From NCBI RefSeq assembly GCF_900090045.1, contig NC_041782.1, positions 2,695,001-2,759,000 of the forward strand: 64,000 nucleotides of DNA, in the 5' to 3' direction. The position numbers and the translations under genes are program-made. Under the pieces are notes generated by a model. It saw only the letters and a list, made by a program, of their open reading frames with translations. It searched no databases and was not told the origin of the DNA. The stretch is from Plasmodium malariae. Taxonomy: Eukaryota > Apicomplexa > Aconoidasida > Haemosporida > Plasmodiidae. Below, in pieces: positions 1 through 13,647 of the stretch (position 1 is the stretch's first letter; each line of letters opens with the position of its first letter).

Positions 1-405
1 CAACATTTCCTTTTTAAAATAATTGGATCTAAAAAAAAGTCTATGATAATTTTTACTGATAAAAACAGGAGAATTAGTAATATATCTTTAAAATAAATTA
101 AATTTAGAAGTTACGCATTTGGAGTTTTCCTATTTTTTAATTTGTTCTTGTTAGATATAGCAATATCCTCGTTAGAAGAATAAAAACAATTGAATATTTC
201 TTAAAGTGAAATTGAAAAAAACGAATTTTACAAGAATTTTGCGGAAGTCTCAGCAAACACATATCCAGAGGTAATATAACCATGTATAAATATTATATTA
301 ATTAGCATAATTATGGTTATATTATCAGTTATACATATAGTAGCTATTTGTATGATTTTATAAAATATTGAAAAATATAAAAGAATTATTTTAATGACTA
401 ACTAA
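1..405 (+). pseudogene. fam-l pseudogene, 3' fragment
   Basis: The reading has the fam-l hallmarks in order: a degraded FHFEKKWIKKKDYDDF-type stretch (read as TFPF, stop, NNWI, stop, KKVYDNF), then KNRRISNISLK, then IKFRSYAFGVFLFF entering a membrane segment. It ends with a second hydrophobic segment and EKYKRIILMTN before a TAA at 403-405. The reading changes frame in the T run near 47-55. Stops interrupt it, for example TAA at 94-96 where the family has lysine. The 5' part, including the leader exon and export motif, lies outside the window. An intact gene would encode a two-membrane-segment exported protein of unknown function. The family call is confident because several separate motifs keep their order and spacing. 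It is a relic, not an expressed protein. Confidence 0.82.
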
Positions 406-3400
406 AATGAGTAATAATGAATATATATCTTTCTGTAAGGAACTCTCATATAGGAAGTGATATCTATAATGTTTTCAGCGATATACATAAAAAGTATACA
501 TTTAATTCTAAAATGATATAAATACAAGTGTATAAGTGGTCTCTTTTATATACATTAATAAAATTATATATCCCTCTTTTTTTTGTAAATTCAAATTTGT
601 TTATTTCATTATAATTTGTATTTTAAATTATTGTTTTTTAATTAAATGTTATGGTATAATATATACATTTGTGTATTAAAATATATTTCTATAAATATAT
701 ATTTAGTCATTAAAATTAATATATTATAACAGTATACATATAATTTTATTGAACACTGATAATATATATTTATATCAAAGTGTTTTTTTTTTTATTTTTC
801 ATATTGTTCTTATCTAAAATTATTATATGAAAAGGTTCTCAGGAAAATATATTTTTGATTTAATGTTATAAATAAATGTCTTTTTTTGTATTACATGAAA
901 AGAATTGAATGTAATTCTGTAAATTTACATACATATATATATATGTATGTCATTTACTAAAATAACGATTTAATACAGATAAATTAATTAAATTTTATTA
1001 TAAGTGTCCTAAAAAACATATTTACTGTATATATCATTTTGTCAAATTTTATTTTTTTTGCATTGGCATATATGTGAAGTTCATTATATATAATAAAATG
1101 ACATACATATTTAATTATCGATTATTTATAAGTGATAACTTGAAAATTATAAATTTTTAAAATATAATGATCGTTAAAAACATTTATTGTTTTATCATTA
1201 TTCTTTGTAATATAATTAGTTAATTTTTGTAAAAATTACTTAAATATATATAATACAGAACAATTTTATGTTAATAAGCTATCTATATTATTTGTTCTTT
1301 AAATCATCATAAGATAAAAATAATTAATGAAGTTGAATATGGCATAAATAAGTTATTAAGTTTAATTTTTTTTTTTTTATAAATATTATTTATTTATCTG
1401 TTGTAATTTAAATTCGCTCTATTTTTGTAATTGGTACAAATTTTAAAATATTGTTGATTGTTATTAATATTTTTCAAAATAAATTTATAGGAATTATTTT
1501 ATTATATTGTCAATAAAAAAATTTATGCTGTTATAATGTTTTAATAAATGAACATGATTTTATTTGTAACGAACGTATTTGTATTATACATGTCTCTTCT
1601 TCGAATACCATGATTTAGTAATTTAATAACTACAAGATATTCCTTTTCTATTATGCAAGAACATTAAGAAATATTCCAATGCAATACAAAATTTATATTT
1701 TAAAGCTTTTTAGAAATTAAATTATATTTTTTTTTAATTATATATTAATTCATTTTTCCGTTTGTTTAATGTGAGTGTTGGTATTCTTTGAATAGGACAA
1801 CACAGTTGTTTTTGTACACTATAAATTAGAATAGTTGTTACTTCTTATTTTATTAATTATTTTTATTTTATTAATAATTTTATTTATTTCAATTTAAATA
1901 TATGAACTCTACATTTTACATATTTTTGTTTCATTTATTCTGAATTTTTCATCAGTTTACATTTTTATGCAAAAGTTCTATTATTTTCGTTTAGTTTCTT
2001 CATTAAAGTGTAGTGCTACAATGTACAAATATATTTTACATACTTTGAGGAATATTAAGCGTATATTTGATGACATAATACAGAATATTTTTATGATATT
2101 TTATTGAGCATACATTTTAATATGTTACAAACAAAGTAGAAAGTTCTATGTCTATTTCTCTTTAAATTTGGAATTCAAAAATTTAAGGTATAGCTTATAA
2201 TTTTGAATTTAGTTAAACAAAATTATATACATATTAAAAATTCTTTAATTTATATTATAATACAGCTTTTATGTAACATTTAGTTTACTCTTTTGGTACA
2301 TATCTAATTATATTAATTCTAATGATTGTTTAAAAAGAAAATAAAATATTTTTATTTTTGAATATGTAATGAAAAAGTATTAAAAGAAATATATCTGTTT
2401 GCACTATTAACAATAGAAACAAAGGAATACAATAATTCTACTAGATATTATCATCTTTTACATAATGTTATTCGTGATTTAATATTTTACATCAAGTGCC
2501 CTTCTATATAAAATTTCATCAGATGTTTTTGAGAATATCAATTATATTTATAAATATTTAAGTATATAGAGTAAAAGTTTTTTTCTCAGATTACTGTAAC
2601 AATATGTATTATATGGCGAAAAATCATAATAAGATATATCGTGAAATATACATATATAAATAAAAGTTATAATTATAAAAAGAAGTTAAAAGGATTGCAG
2701 TATATATATTTATTTTCCTCATGTTATTATACATAAGTATTATAATATTTAAAATTTTTTTTTTTCTTCGTTTAACTAAATGTACAAATAAAAAATGTTC
2801 TAACTAAATTATCCCATTTAAATTAAGATTATATCCAATTATAGTAATTATTGTATAAATAAGTAACGTTTAATAGTTTTTTATATTTTTTTGTTTTATT
2901 GTTGGATTTTCTACAAAAATACATTTTTATGTAATTAGATGTGTATATAAAAAAAATAATAAAAATAAATTTTGTATGCTACTTATAGTACATAAAGATT
3001 ATAATATTGAATAAATCTAAATGGACGCAAAGCATAACATATTATTTGAGGAAGTAGAGTAAAAAGAAGGAATATAGAAAATGTAATAGAAATATATATA
3101 AGAAAAAAATAAAAAGAAAAATAACATATGTGAAAAAATTTATATGAAAACTTATATTAAATTTAGTAAATGTTATAATTATATATAAAAACAAATTATT
3201 CATAATAACATATAGTTTTATGAATTATTTTTTTTACTTTTTGCGCATATTTACTTTTTATTTTCTTTTAAGTTCATGTTACTTCCTAGATTTATAGTAT
3301 CATTTTTAAAATATTTGCTCTGTTTTTAGTAATTTATAACATATTTTGTTTTTATATTTAGTGATTTATCTTATTAATTCTTTAAAATCGTGTTTTTCTC

Positions 3401-4684
3401 TTAACACTTGTTTGAATGAAATGTACAATATCTATAAAAATTAAGTTATCATATTATAAATAATGAGAAATGCCGTTATATATTAGAGTGTCAGGTTAAG
3501 ATTATTCATGAAAAATGGTTCATTTTCATTGGTAGAAAATTGTTTTATGTAAGAATTGTATGATTAAGATCGTTAAAATTACGTATTATAACTATTTGCA
3601 ATAAAATTAAAGTATAGTTATATTTATTATATTATTATTACAATTATGTAATTTTTATTCATTTCCATTATATAAAAATTACTTGAATACCTATGTTATA
3701 ATAAATTAATAGTAACAAATAATATGAGTATGCATAATTATTGAAAGTTTAGACATGTGAATTTATAAAACAAAATTATCTTATAACATTATATTTGATA
3801 GAGGAACAACTACTTTTTATTATTATTTTTTCTTTTATTATATTATGAGATCATTTCTTTTAATTATATATAAATAAGTAAGAACAAAATTGAGAAAATT
3901 AAGTAGAATTATTTTAAAACATTAAAATTATAAATAAAAATAATGAGTGATAATTTATTTACCTTTAAAATATATAACGTTTTATATAATTTCTATTTAT
4001 ATTTTTTAAATATATTATAGACTATTGTAAGGAAGAATGCTATAATTAATATATCATAATATGCTTAATAATGTATTTCTTCATTAATTTACCAACACCG
4101 TTACTTTAATATTATAATAATTAATATTTATTAAGAATAATAACCAATTTTTCCAAAATATAATGTTTTAAAAATTATATTAACAGAATACATTGTTAAA
4201 TTTTTTTACAATTATCTCATTATATAGTACAATATATTCTCTGTATTATCTGTATCCTATATTCTACCTATTCTATACGAGATTAATATTTAAAAATATT
4301 AATAATCATTATATTTACTTTTTATTTTATTTCAAAAAGAGTTGATAGAATTACAATTTAACTACATTTCCATTCTAAAAAAATCAAAATAATTTATATA
4401 TTTAAATATTCATTAGTCAAATCATTTTAAATTATTTAAGTGTAAATTAGTTTTATATAAATAATTTTAATATATTACTTTTTTAATATTTTTTTATTGT
4501 CTTTTTCTCTGTCCCTTTTGTAAAAACCATTATACTTATATGCATTTTATTTACATATAAAAAAAAAAAAAAAACGAAAAAATAAATGAAAAATACATTA
4601 TTATATATCTTAGGAAAATATTTTTTTAATTTTAATTTTAATATTTTGTTTAATGAATATATTAAAATATTAAAAATATATATA
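406..4684. other. AT-rich intergenic region
   Basis: No convincing gene is seen. The DNA is dominated by A/T runs and short (AT)n stretches. A short open stretch near 3021 (beginning MDAKHNILFEEVE) has coding-like codons but stops after 13 codons. The last 450 bases are the 5' flank of the downstream fam-m gene and contain a block shared with its paralogues. Confidence 0.7.
4235..4280 (+). promoter_or_regulatory. Conserved upstream block of fam-m type genes
   Basis: A pyrimidine-containing block with ATTCTCT and TATTCTAC words lies about 405-450 bp before the fam-m start codon. Similar blocks occur at nearly the same distance before the genes at 18451, 44983 (pseudogene) and 56003. Shared position across paralogues suggests a promoter element or simply common ancestry of the flank; the sequence cannot decide between them. 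Confidence 0.4.
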
Positions 4685-5655
4685 ATGGAGCAAAAAATTA
4701 AGTTAATTTTATTTATTAAAATTTTTTTATTTGTATTTTTATCTTGGATGTGCCATCTTAACAGTGATCTGGTATGATTATATTATTCAAAAATATTTTA
4801 ATTATTAATATTAAATGTATTCTATTTTTATTAATTCTGTTTTTTGGCATGATATTAAATATTTTTATAATAATAATTATATAAAAATTGTTTTTTTAGA
4901 GAGGGTTTGAAAGATTTTTTAATGAGAGATACATGGTTTATAGAAAATTACGTACAGGAACTTATCGATTTTTAGCAAATTGTAAGAACAATATAGAAAA
5001 AAGTATTACAGGGTTAAAAGAAGATGTAACAAATTATGGAATAAAAGAAAAAAATAATATCTACAATACTGAAAAAGGAACCAACGCAAAGAACATACAT
5101 TCACATGGATTGTTATCAGAAAATGCATCGGATCGTAGAAAAGCTATGAAAAATAAGTCTTGTATATTTGAAACAGAAAAGTATTCACATTTTGAAAAAA
5201 AAATATTCAAAGAACTTGATTATCAGAATTTTCTTGAGAAAAACAAGATAATTAGTGATAAGTTGTACAAAACAATAATACGTAAAAAATACGGATTACG
5301 ATTTTTTATACCTTCATTATTGTTTTTGTTGTTGTCATTAGGGCTCATATTAGATTTATCTGTTGGTTATGGGTTATTAAATGGGTTTTATTATATAATG
5401 GGTCTTATATGTTCAAAGGAATGGACAACAAATTTACGGAATTTATTGAAGCATGGATCTGTTTCTGTTTTTTTCCAGCCTATGGAACAAATAACTGAAA
5501 GTAATAAAAATTATTATATTTATACACGAGGTTTTTTTGGTACGCTAATATATTTCACATCTTTTTTTATTCTTGGAGTTACAATTATATCAGGTATTAT
5601 TTATTACCATAAAAAAGTTAAAAAATATGAAAAAATTAAACTCAAAACAAGGTAA
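4685..5655 (+). CDS. fam-m: fam-m protein (exported, two membrane segments)
   Basis: Two exons, 4685-4771 and 4900-5655, joined in phase 0 (AGT GAT CTG before GTATGA; TTTTTTTAG before AGA GGG), give 280 aa. Exon 1 is a 29-residue hydrophobic leader starting MEQKIKLILFIK. Exon 2 carries a PEXEL-like site RFLAN (52-56; the fifth residue is N rather than E, D or Q). A basic/acidic middle follows, with the family motifs NKSCIFETEKYSHFEKKIF and KELDY, then IISDKLYKTIIRKKYGLR. Two membrane segments flank a variable loop, and the tail is YYHKKVKKYEKIK. fam-m is, to my knowledge, an expanded P. malariae family of exported proteins of unknown function, probably placed in the host cell. The start was chosen for the 29-codon exon shared by paralogues. 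No disabling change is seen. Confidence 0.9.
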
Positions 5656-8600
5656 AATGAATAATAAGTATATTTGTTATGTATGTAAGCCTTTAATATA
5701 AGGTAATAACTGTATCACCTTTACATATGTACTTATTGTATATATATTTCTTTTTTTTTATAATTACGCATACCGATGTATAATCTTTCTGATGCATAAA
5801 AGAAAAAAATATATGTTTCTAGTTTGTGGTTATCAATGTTTTAATATTTCATAATTTGTATTATAAAATGATACTTATACTAAACATAATCATATGGTTT
5901 AGTATGTACATCATTGCATTTAAATAGAATTTCATTAAAAATAAATTTATATATATTAAATTAATGTATAATAGGAAAATTAGTGGAATTTTATTAATGG
6001 GTGATAATTCATAACTGAATTAAACTACTATAATTTTTGTTTTTATACATTGTTAATATAAAAATATTATTTTGGGGATTAATAGCAAAATGTGTTATTT
6101 ATTTTTTTGTTAACAATAAATGTGTTTTTTTTTTTTTATTACCTATATTGTTTTTATTATAGCATATAAAATATTATATTAGCAATATATGGATGTTTTT
6201 TATCTAAAATATGATTTACAATATTAGAGTAAAAAAGGTCACATTATAAAAATAAGGATAATAAAATTATCTTATACTGTTGTTCCAGATAAAATATATT
6301 ACTGAAGACATACAGAATAAAAAAAAAAAAGAACGTCTTATTTACACAAGTATATATATTCTTCTTGTACACAAATATATATAAAAAATTAATAAAAAGA
6401 ATAAAATTGATAATTGAGGTATTATAAAAAACAAATGAATAATTATGCATCTTTTAGAAAATTATTTACTGAGAATATAATCATATATTTATAAAAAAGA
6501 AAAAAGAAATATATGATACTTAAAATATGTATATCACTACTAATTAAACATATAATATATTAACATTGTATACTGTTATGGAATATAAAAAACAAAAAGA
6601 CCTTAGACACGGAATAACAAAATAAATTAAATAAAATTTTGAATTCACGTAAATATGTATAATTAATAAATGAAAATTAAATATCATTTAAATTTATAAT
6701 ATGCAAAAAGTAATTTCCAGGTGTATTTATTTTACCAGTGACCAAAAAATATTATCTGGCGAAATTAAAATTTTCAAATAAAGAATAGTGTTTTATAGGA
6801 ATAATATTATAGATTTAATTTTATATCTAAAACACTTCAATTTTCAGAATAATACTTTTATTAATGGAAAATTATTCTAATTTATATGTGACTAATGTTT
6901 GTTTACATTCAGTTAATATATTATAGCAAATAGGACAAATTATAGATATAATAATATTTTTTCTTTGAAAATTTACGTAATATATTGAAATAAAAATAAA
7001 AACAAAGATACATATAGCAAAAAAAAAAATTCCGTAAAAAATGTTGTAAAAATATAAATTTGAACAAAAAAAAATTTATTTATAAAATTCTCTTGATTTA
7101 TATAAAAGATATACTTTAAAAAAAAAAAAATTAACAAAAATATTATAAATATTAAAATTGTTGTAAAGAATTATATATACATAATTATTTGACAGTTTAA
7201 TGTGACTTTAACTTTAAATTATTGATTATTTTGCATTATAATAAGAAAACATATGTAAAGCATATAAAAAATGAGTTAACTAAAATACATTAGAACAAAG
7301 ATATCAAGATTATGGACTATAAAAAATGAAATGATAATTCGAAATAGTGAAGAAATTATTAGATAAAATCAAATATATTGTTTTTATAAAATAATACTAT
7401 AAAGTTATTAATTTTTTTGGCAATTATTTATGTACTGTAATTCAATCATATAACATAATATATTATAAATATATTTCCGATTTATATAATTCTTCTGATA
7501 TATGAAGTATCAATAGCGGATGATATAAAATGTCGTCTTATACATTTATTGAGTTTATATTAATCGCACATTACTACGTTTATTTAAGTTTTTCGTTTAT
7601 ATATATAAATATAGCTTGGTAAAAAAAATTCTATTTATATATTTAGCTGATTAAATATGTATTAATTGATATTTTTGAAGTATTTTACTTATTTTATTAT
7701 ATATATTTATTAAATATATAATAAATTCACATTTAAAATAATATACCTTTTTTTTTATGAATAAATTCTGGATATAGTTTGACTATGCATATATATAAAT
7801 TTATAGGAAGTATTTTTCATATTTAAAAATCAAATAATAAATAACTTCATAATATTTTTGTTTTAAATTCTGTGTTTCTGTGTACTTCCTTATAAATAGA
7901 TAGCATATTATTATATGAATAAAGAGTTTTTATTTTTTTAAAACAATAAAATTACTATGTAAGAAAAATAAATTTTCATAAATTTCACTAACGATAAAGT
8001 TGTTAATTATTAAAAAACATTTATACTTATGTGAATTATTAATTGACATTACTCAGTTCATTTCCTAATATCACAAAATGATCCTTAACCTGGTTCCAAT
8101 AAAATAATTCATTAATGTGAACAAGAAATAACACATAGAAGTTCCCTTTTTTTTTAATTTTGTATATAACATATGAATTACTAGGTTCATTATGTGAAAA
8201 AAGTTATTTAACTGATTGCAAATTTTTATTCATGATACATTTTGAATATAATAAGTGGGAAATTAATAAATGATCAAATTATCTTTATGTGATAAAAATT
8301 TTTTAGATTACTACTCTTAAAAAAAAAAAATTATATATATATATATACATATATACGAATTCATAAATATACAATTATAAGTGTTAAAACTATCAAATTT
8401 TTTATAAAAATCTTTTTAAATTAGTTTAGAAACAATATTTATACTTTGAAGTTATCCAAAATATTATAATCTTTCGCTTTAGGTAACAGAATATCTTAGA
8501 TGCGCAAAATAATTAACGAAAAAACGAAGAACATATATATTTTCCTTTTTTTTTTTTTTATTTTTGTAAACATAAAGTACCTAAAATAAAGAATGTAATA

Positions 8601-9582
8601 TACTATTGCTATATGTGTTATATAACTGCATTATATATTTAATTTTTAAAAATGCATTATTTCCATATTACCTATTAATAAAAAAATAACTATATTTTTA
8701 AATTTCATTTAGGTTAATAAAAAATTGATTAATCTTTATATTATATTGTTTGTATCAATATATGCCTTTCAGCATAAGGTGCAACTGTGTATTTAACGTG
8801 AAACCAAATAAAATTATAAAAGAATTGTGATCATTCTTTTTTATTGTAGAGTAATATAAATGTTATTATTATTAAACATAATAAAAATTAATTCCTCTTA
8901 AGAAATACATAATATTATATTGTCGTGAATTATAAAATCTAATTAATAAATATAAGTTTAAACAAATTAATAATATAGGAAAACTGAGAAAAACTTAAAA
9001 AATAAAATAATAAATATGTAATAAAATGCTCATATAGGGTTATAATCTACTTTACAATGTTACATTTGTGAGAACCTGGTTCAGAGCATAAAAATATGTA
9101 TTATTCTGAAAAATACCAAAAAATTTATGCAATTTAAAAATATAACATATAAATTTCAATATATATATTAATATATTATTGTAAGAAATTATTTATTAAG
9201 GAAAAAAATAAAAGAACTTTGCTTTAAATATCATTAATAAATGTTCTTCCATTTAATATATTAGAATTTTGCGCATATATATATATATATATATATATTA
9301 ATTCCTTATTTTATTGAATCTGCTGTAATACAACATTATTAAATATATGCATAAAAAAACAAAGAAGCTATATGTCATTGAAATATTTTTAATATAAATG
9401 CATTCCCTACTTTATATTTTATGACTTATTTTCTTTTTTACATTATTCGTTACTTTACATTCTTCTTATACGTTATTTACTTTTGGTATGAAAAAATTCA
9501 GTAAGATTGTTTTATAGATATCAGATTTATCTTAAGAAACTATCGAATATATTCGTATCAATTTCTAGGATGAACTATCATG
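5656..9582. other. Intergenic region between fam-m and STP1
   Basis: The first 450 bases are the 3' flank of the fam-m gene. They share scattered words (TTTCTGAT, AATGTTTTAATATT) with the 3' flank of the fam-m gene ending at 56961. The rest is featureless A/T-rich DNA, with an (AT)n run at about 9275-9298. A 68-codon open stretch at 6244-6450 (-) is almost all F, I, Y, N and K and is not supported as a gene. Confidence 0.7.
9275..9298. repeat. (AT)n microsatellite
   Basis: An uninterrupted AT dinucleotide run of about 24 bases downstream of the minus-strand STP1 gene. Such runs are common in Plasmodium intergenic DNA. Confidence 0.9.
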
Positions 9583-12185
9583 CTATTTGTCAATATTACT
9601 TACACATTCTATGGAATTTACATAAGTTACTTCTTCTCCTATCCAATCGTTCATCTCTTCCATAAAGAAGTTCTCCTCTATATTATTATGAATATTGCTA
9701 TTTTTGTTATTTTCATAAACGTTACTATACTTTTCAATAAATTTATCTGAAATTTCTGGTATTTTTTCTGAATTTTTTTTAGTTTTCCTTTCATTTATGG
9801 AAGTATCTAAATGTAATTCTCTATCTTCTATATACTCCTCTTTTTTGCATTCTTCTAATATTGTCATAAGTACTAATATACAAAGTTTTGATAGTAATTT
9901 TGTTTTTATATATTTATATAATTCTTCATAATTTTTTCCGTGTTCCAATTCTTCTATATTTATTAGTAACATATCATTTACTTTTTCTTCATTTTTGTAT
10001 TCATCTAACATATTCTGGTTAACATCTGATGATTCTTTAAACCAATTTTGATCAATATATTGTTTTAGAATCTTTCCCTTTTCTGATATCCACCTCCTCC
10101 ATACATCTTTCTCTCTTTGCAAGAACAGAATATTTTTATATTCATTCGATGACTTATTTTTTAATTCTACCATTCCTTTTATGTATGATTTTTCTTTTTT
10201 CCAATCATTTTTCAAATTATTAAACCAGTCCACTTTTTTAAATTTATCAGAAATATTTTTATGTTTTTCTATCCACTTGTTCCATAAGATTTTTTGTTTT
10301 TCAATATGACCGCAACTTTTAACGTTTTTCATTATTAGATCATCATTTGTTAAATTAGAATGAGTTCCATATCTTTCTTTTTTTAATACATCTAGACATA
10401 TTTCTAAAAATTCTCCTTTTTTGCATTCCCATTCTTCTTTTCTGTACGCTTCAAGTACTTCCAAATGTACTTCTATGATAGTTTTAGTCCTTTCATTTTT
10501 TTGCTTCTTCTCTTGTAAATTTTTTATCACGTTATTTTCAAATATTTTTATTTTTTTAGTAATTTCTTCATCATCATAACATGGGTGCTCCAAATGATTA
10601 TGAGTTAAAAATTCTCTTTTTCTGCCCGAATGTGAAGGTATTAGTATTTTAAGAAATTTTGTTTGTCTTCTTTTTATCTTTTTTTTTTTTTTTAACTGTC
10701 CTATTAATGTGTACTTTCATATAAAAAATACATATTCATGAAATATATTATTGCTAAAAACTAATGATTATCATGTTTTTAATACTTAAGATTTATTTTA
10801 CTTTAATAAAAAGAGAAAATACGATAATAATTAGAAAGCTTATTAAAATAGATGATATGTATTTATTAGATGAATTTCCTACTGAATCTGTAATATCATT
10901 TTAAATATATATGTCATATTTTGTTGTTAATTCAAAATTAGAAAAATAAGATGCATTACAGTCACCTGAAGTTACAGAGGGTATAGTTGAAACAAAAGAG
11001 CTTGAAGAGGATTTTGATATTGGAGAAGATAGTGTTCTTTCGGAAGGATTTTCTGGTTTTGTATCTAGCGGAACTGAAGCAGGAGATACAGATTTACCTG
11101 ATACTTCTGAGGATGGTTGGGAATTTGAGAGAAGTGATGGTGTCTGAGACTGTAAAGAATTTTCAGAATTAGCTTCAACTTCCTTAGAAGGAGATTCAAG
11201 TGATGATAAATAAGTTTTTGTTTGGAGACCAGGTGGAGATTCAGATTCCTGTTTATTTATCTCCTCATGGTGATTTTGTTTTGTATCTTGATCTATATGA
11301 TTACGGGTAGCTCCCTCTGTAGGTTCAGTTTGTTCGGCTTGTTTGGGTGAATCGTGTGATATAGGTGATTCTCCGTTTTTTTCTTTATCTTGTGTTTGTG
11401 AACCTATTTCTTCCTTTTCAGATTGACCTTCACGAGGTTGTAATTTATCTACTAGGGGGCAGTCAGTAAGTTTTTTGAAAGTTTGATTGTTCATTAAGTC
11501 GCATATAACTTCTGAACTTCCTTTTTTTTTTTTCTTTTTATCTTTTTTTTGGTAGCATATTCCAAAAAGGCTTCTCTTTTCCTCAAAATAGTTTTTCATT
11601 TTATCAATCCACTCATTATATTCATTACATTTGCTTGAATAACTATCAGAATTCTTTGATTTTTTACTTAAACGTTTTATTTCTTCTAGATATTCATTTT
11701 TCATTTCACAGAAATCTTCTTCATCATAGTTTAATTCTAAAATTTGTTTATCTTTTTCCTCTAAAATTAAAGGACATCGTCCATATTTGATTAGATTTTT
11801 ATAGTAACCTTTTAACCAATAATTTAGTGTTCCCTTCCACGTAACTTTAAAATTTTCATAATATTTTGGTGGATTATTATTTTTAATTAGATAATCAGCC
11901 AAATATCTGCATCCCTCCCTAAATTTATTTTTATCATGCTCGTTAATTAAGGAACTGGTTTTTTGTCTTATTATATTTTCAATATTTTTAAACGTTGGTA
12001 ATCGACGGACAGCGTAATTCTGTGAACCTAGGGAATCATAATACTGTTTTCAAAGGAATTATTATAATTTATTTATTAATTTTCTAGTTAGTTTTGATTA
12101 TTATTTTTTTATAATAAATAAATTATGCATAAATTAAATCGTATTAAAAATCATTAAATTTTACCTTGGGAAAACAATTATCCAT
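9583..12185 (-). CDS. STP1: STP1 protein (four exons)
   Basis: Exons on the minus strand are 12185-12165, 12043-10966, 10887-10802 and 10713-9583, about 771 aa with all splice phases consistent (0, 1, 0). Exon 1 encodes MDNCFPK. Exon 2 begins YYDSLGSQNYAVRRLP and continues with the STP1 N-terminal domain: FREGCRYLADYLIKNNNPP, WLKGYYKNL, CPLILEEKD, then CNEYNEWIDKMKNYFEEKRS. A lysine run follows, then a long E/S/P/Q-rich linker at about residues 209-364. Exon 3 encodes one membrane segment (ISSILISFLIIIVFSLFIK). Exon 4 is a basic, tryptophan-containing intracellular domain with YDDEE, TKTIIEVHLEVLE, LWNKWIEKHKNIS, VDWFNNLKNDWKKEK and RRWISEKG, resembling SURFIN-type W-rich tails. STP1 is a variable family presumed to act at the parasite or host-cell surface. 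No stop or frameshift is present. Confidence 0.92.
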
Positions 12186-12227
12186 GGTGATTGTACCTTA
12201 ATACTATAGAGCGTTATAAATAACAAT
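12186..12227 (-). promoter_or_regulatory. Conserved 42-nt STP1 leader behind an AG acceptor-like site
   Basis: Directly upstream of the start codon is a 42-nt segment preceded, on the minus strand, by a TTTCTCTTAG sequence that looks like a splice acceptor. The second STP1 gene has the same arrangement at exactly the same distance. The two leaders match at 31 of 42 positions by eye. This may be a 5'-UTR intron acceptor and leader, or a conserved core-promoter segment. Confidence 0.5.
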
Positions 12228-13304
12228 CTAAGAGAAAAATACTAATTTAGTTATTTCTATTTACGAATAGGGTAATTTTAAATCATTATATCGTAATAAA
12301 TGAAATTATAAAATGTTTAATTACATAAATATTTATATATGAACTATATATTAATGTAATACATTTCTATATATTTTGTAGGTTTCTAATCTTCTTTTAC
12401 TTTATGAAAATATATCATAACTACAGATATATTATAATCATATTTTAATATTTATTCGGATTTATGTATATATTTTTATGTAAAAATAATATACTCATTA
12501 TAAATAAACAACCAAAATATTAACAATAAAATAAATAAATATAAGTTACATGAACATGCAATATAAAAGTTAATTTGTGCAATGTTCTTTAATCTATATG
12601 TTGCTGTATTTTATTTTGTCTTAACGCAAACGCATATATATAGATATTATTTTCTATATTGATGTAGATCATTCCTTTTATTCTTACGTTTTTCCTAAAA
12701 CAAATTATCTATAAAACAAATCATTATTCAAACTGATATTATGTTTTTATTTATTATTTTTTTTTTTTTAGTTTATTATAGATATAGCCTATTATAGTTT
12801 TATTATTTTGTTAAAACATTTTTTTAATTACTGCATTATATGGACGAATGAGAATTAATAATATATAAATTATACAGATTTGTAGCTATATTTGTGAATC
12901 ATTCTTATTATTAAAATATACTTGTGCTAATTAATACTATACTTATATCTATTACCTAATAACTCCATACATGTGATATATATTATTCGATTGAACCGTC
13001 TTAATATGTTATATTTTATTATACAGCTATTTTCTATTGTATATGCATATTAGTCTTTTATATATGAATTTTTTTATTTGGACAAACGTTTAAATAATTA
13101 AAAGTATATTTAATTATATTTATTATTGAAAAAACGTTTGGATATTTATACAAGATATGGAAAAATGGTAAGAAATAATTATAGCTCATTTATACCAAAT
13201 AGTTGAAAAAAATATAAAAATAATTATAATTGCGAAATTAAATATAATTACATAATTATGAAAGGAAAAAGAATAATAAATTAAAGTAGAAAAAATAAAA
13301 AATA
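12228..13304. other. Intergenic region upstream of the minus-strand STP1 gene
   Basis: A/T-rich DNA with no gene-like reading on either strand. It should contain the promoter of the STP1 gene, but no specific element beyond the adjacent leader can be named. Confidence 0.65.
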
Positions 13305-13647
13305 TTGAACATTTTTAATTACTTTTCTGTAATTTTTGATAGATATATTCTAATAAGTAGATTAAAAATACATTACTTATATTTCTTGTTGTTTTTGCAT
13401 TTAATTGTAAGGAAATATGTTTTTAATACTAATATATATTTATTTAATACGCAAAATGAAAAGGATCATGAATTATTTATGATTCCCTTAAGACGTAAAC
13501 AACTAAATGAAAATGTAGAACAATTTAAACTTATAACAATAAACTTAGGTTATCATATAATAGTGTAAATATATTATTATTTCTTTTAATGTTTCATCTG
13601 AAACAAGTATATGTGAGATAGAGGATGGTCAAAAAATTAAAGAATAA
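13305..13647 (+). pseudogene. Possible decayed gene fragment, unidentified
   Basis: An open reading of 87 codons (13305-13568) is hydrophobic at first and then becomes coding-like: NEKDHELFMIPLRRKQLNEN, VEQFKLITINLGYH. Just after its stop, in another frame, 13561-13647 reads on as SFNVSSETSICEIEDGQKIKE before TAA. Codon use here is richer in G/C than the surroundings. The pattern fits a gene fragment with one frameshift, or two small exons. No family is recognised, and random open frames of this length do occur in such AT-rich DNA. Confidence 0.4.

Noticed and set aside
4586..4684. Upstream in-frame ATG at 4586 extending the fam-m leader
   Set aside because: All paralogues have a 29-codon first exon starting at the MEQ-type ATG; the extension is A/T-run derived.
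6244..6450. 68-codon minus-strand open frame
   Set aside because: Composition is almost only F, I, Y, N, V and K from T-rich DNA; no leader exon, motif or splice site.
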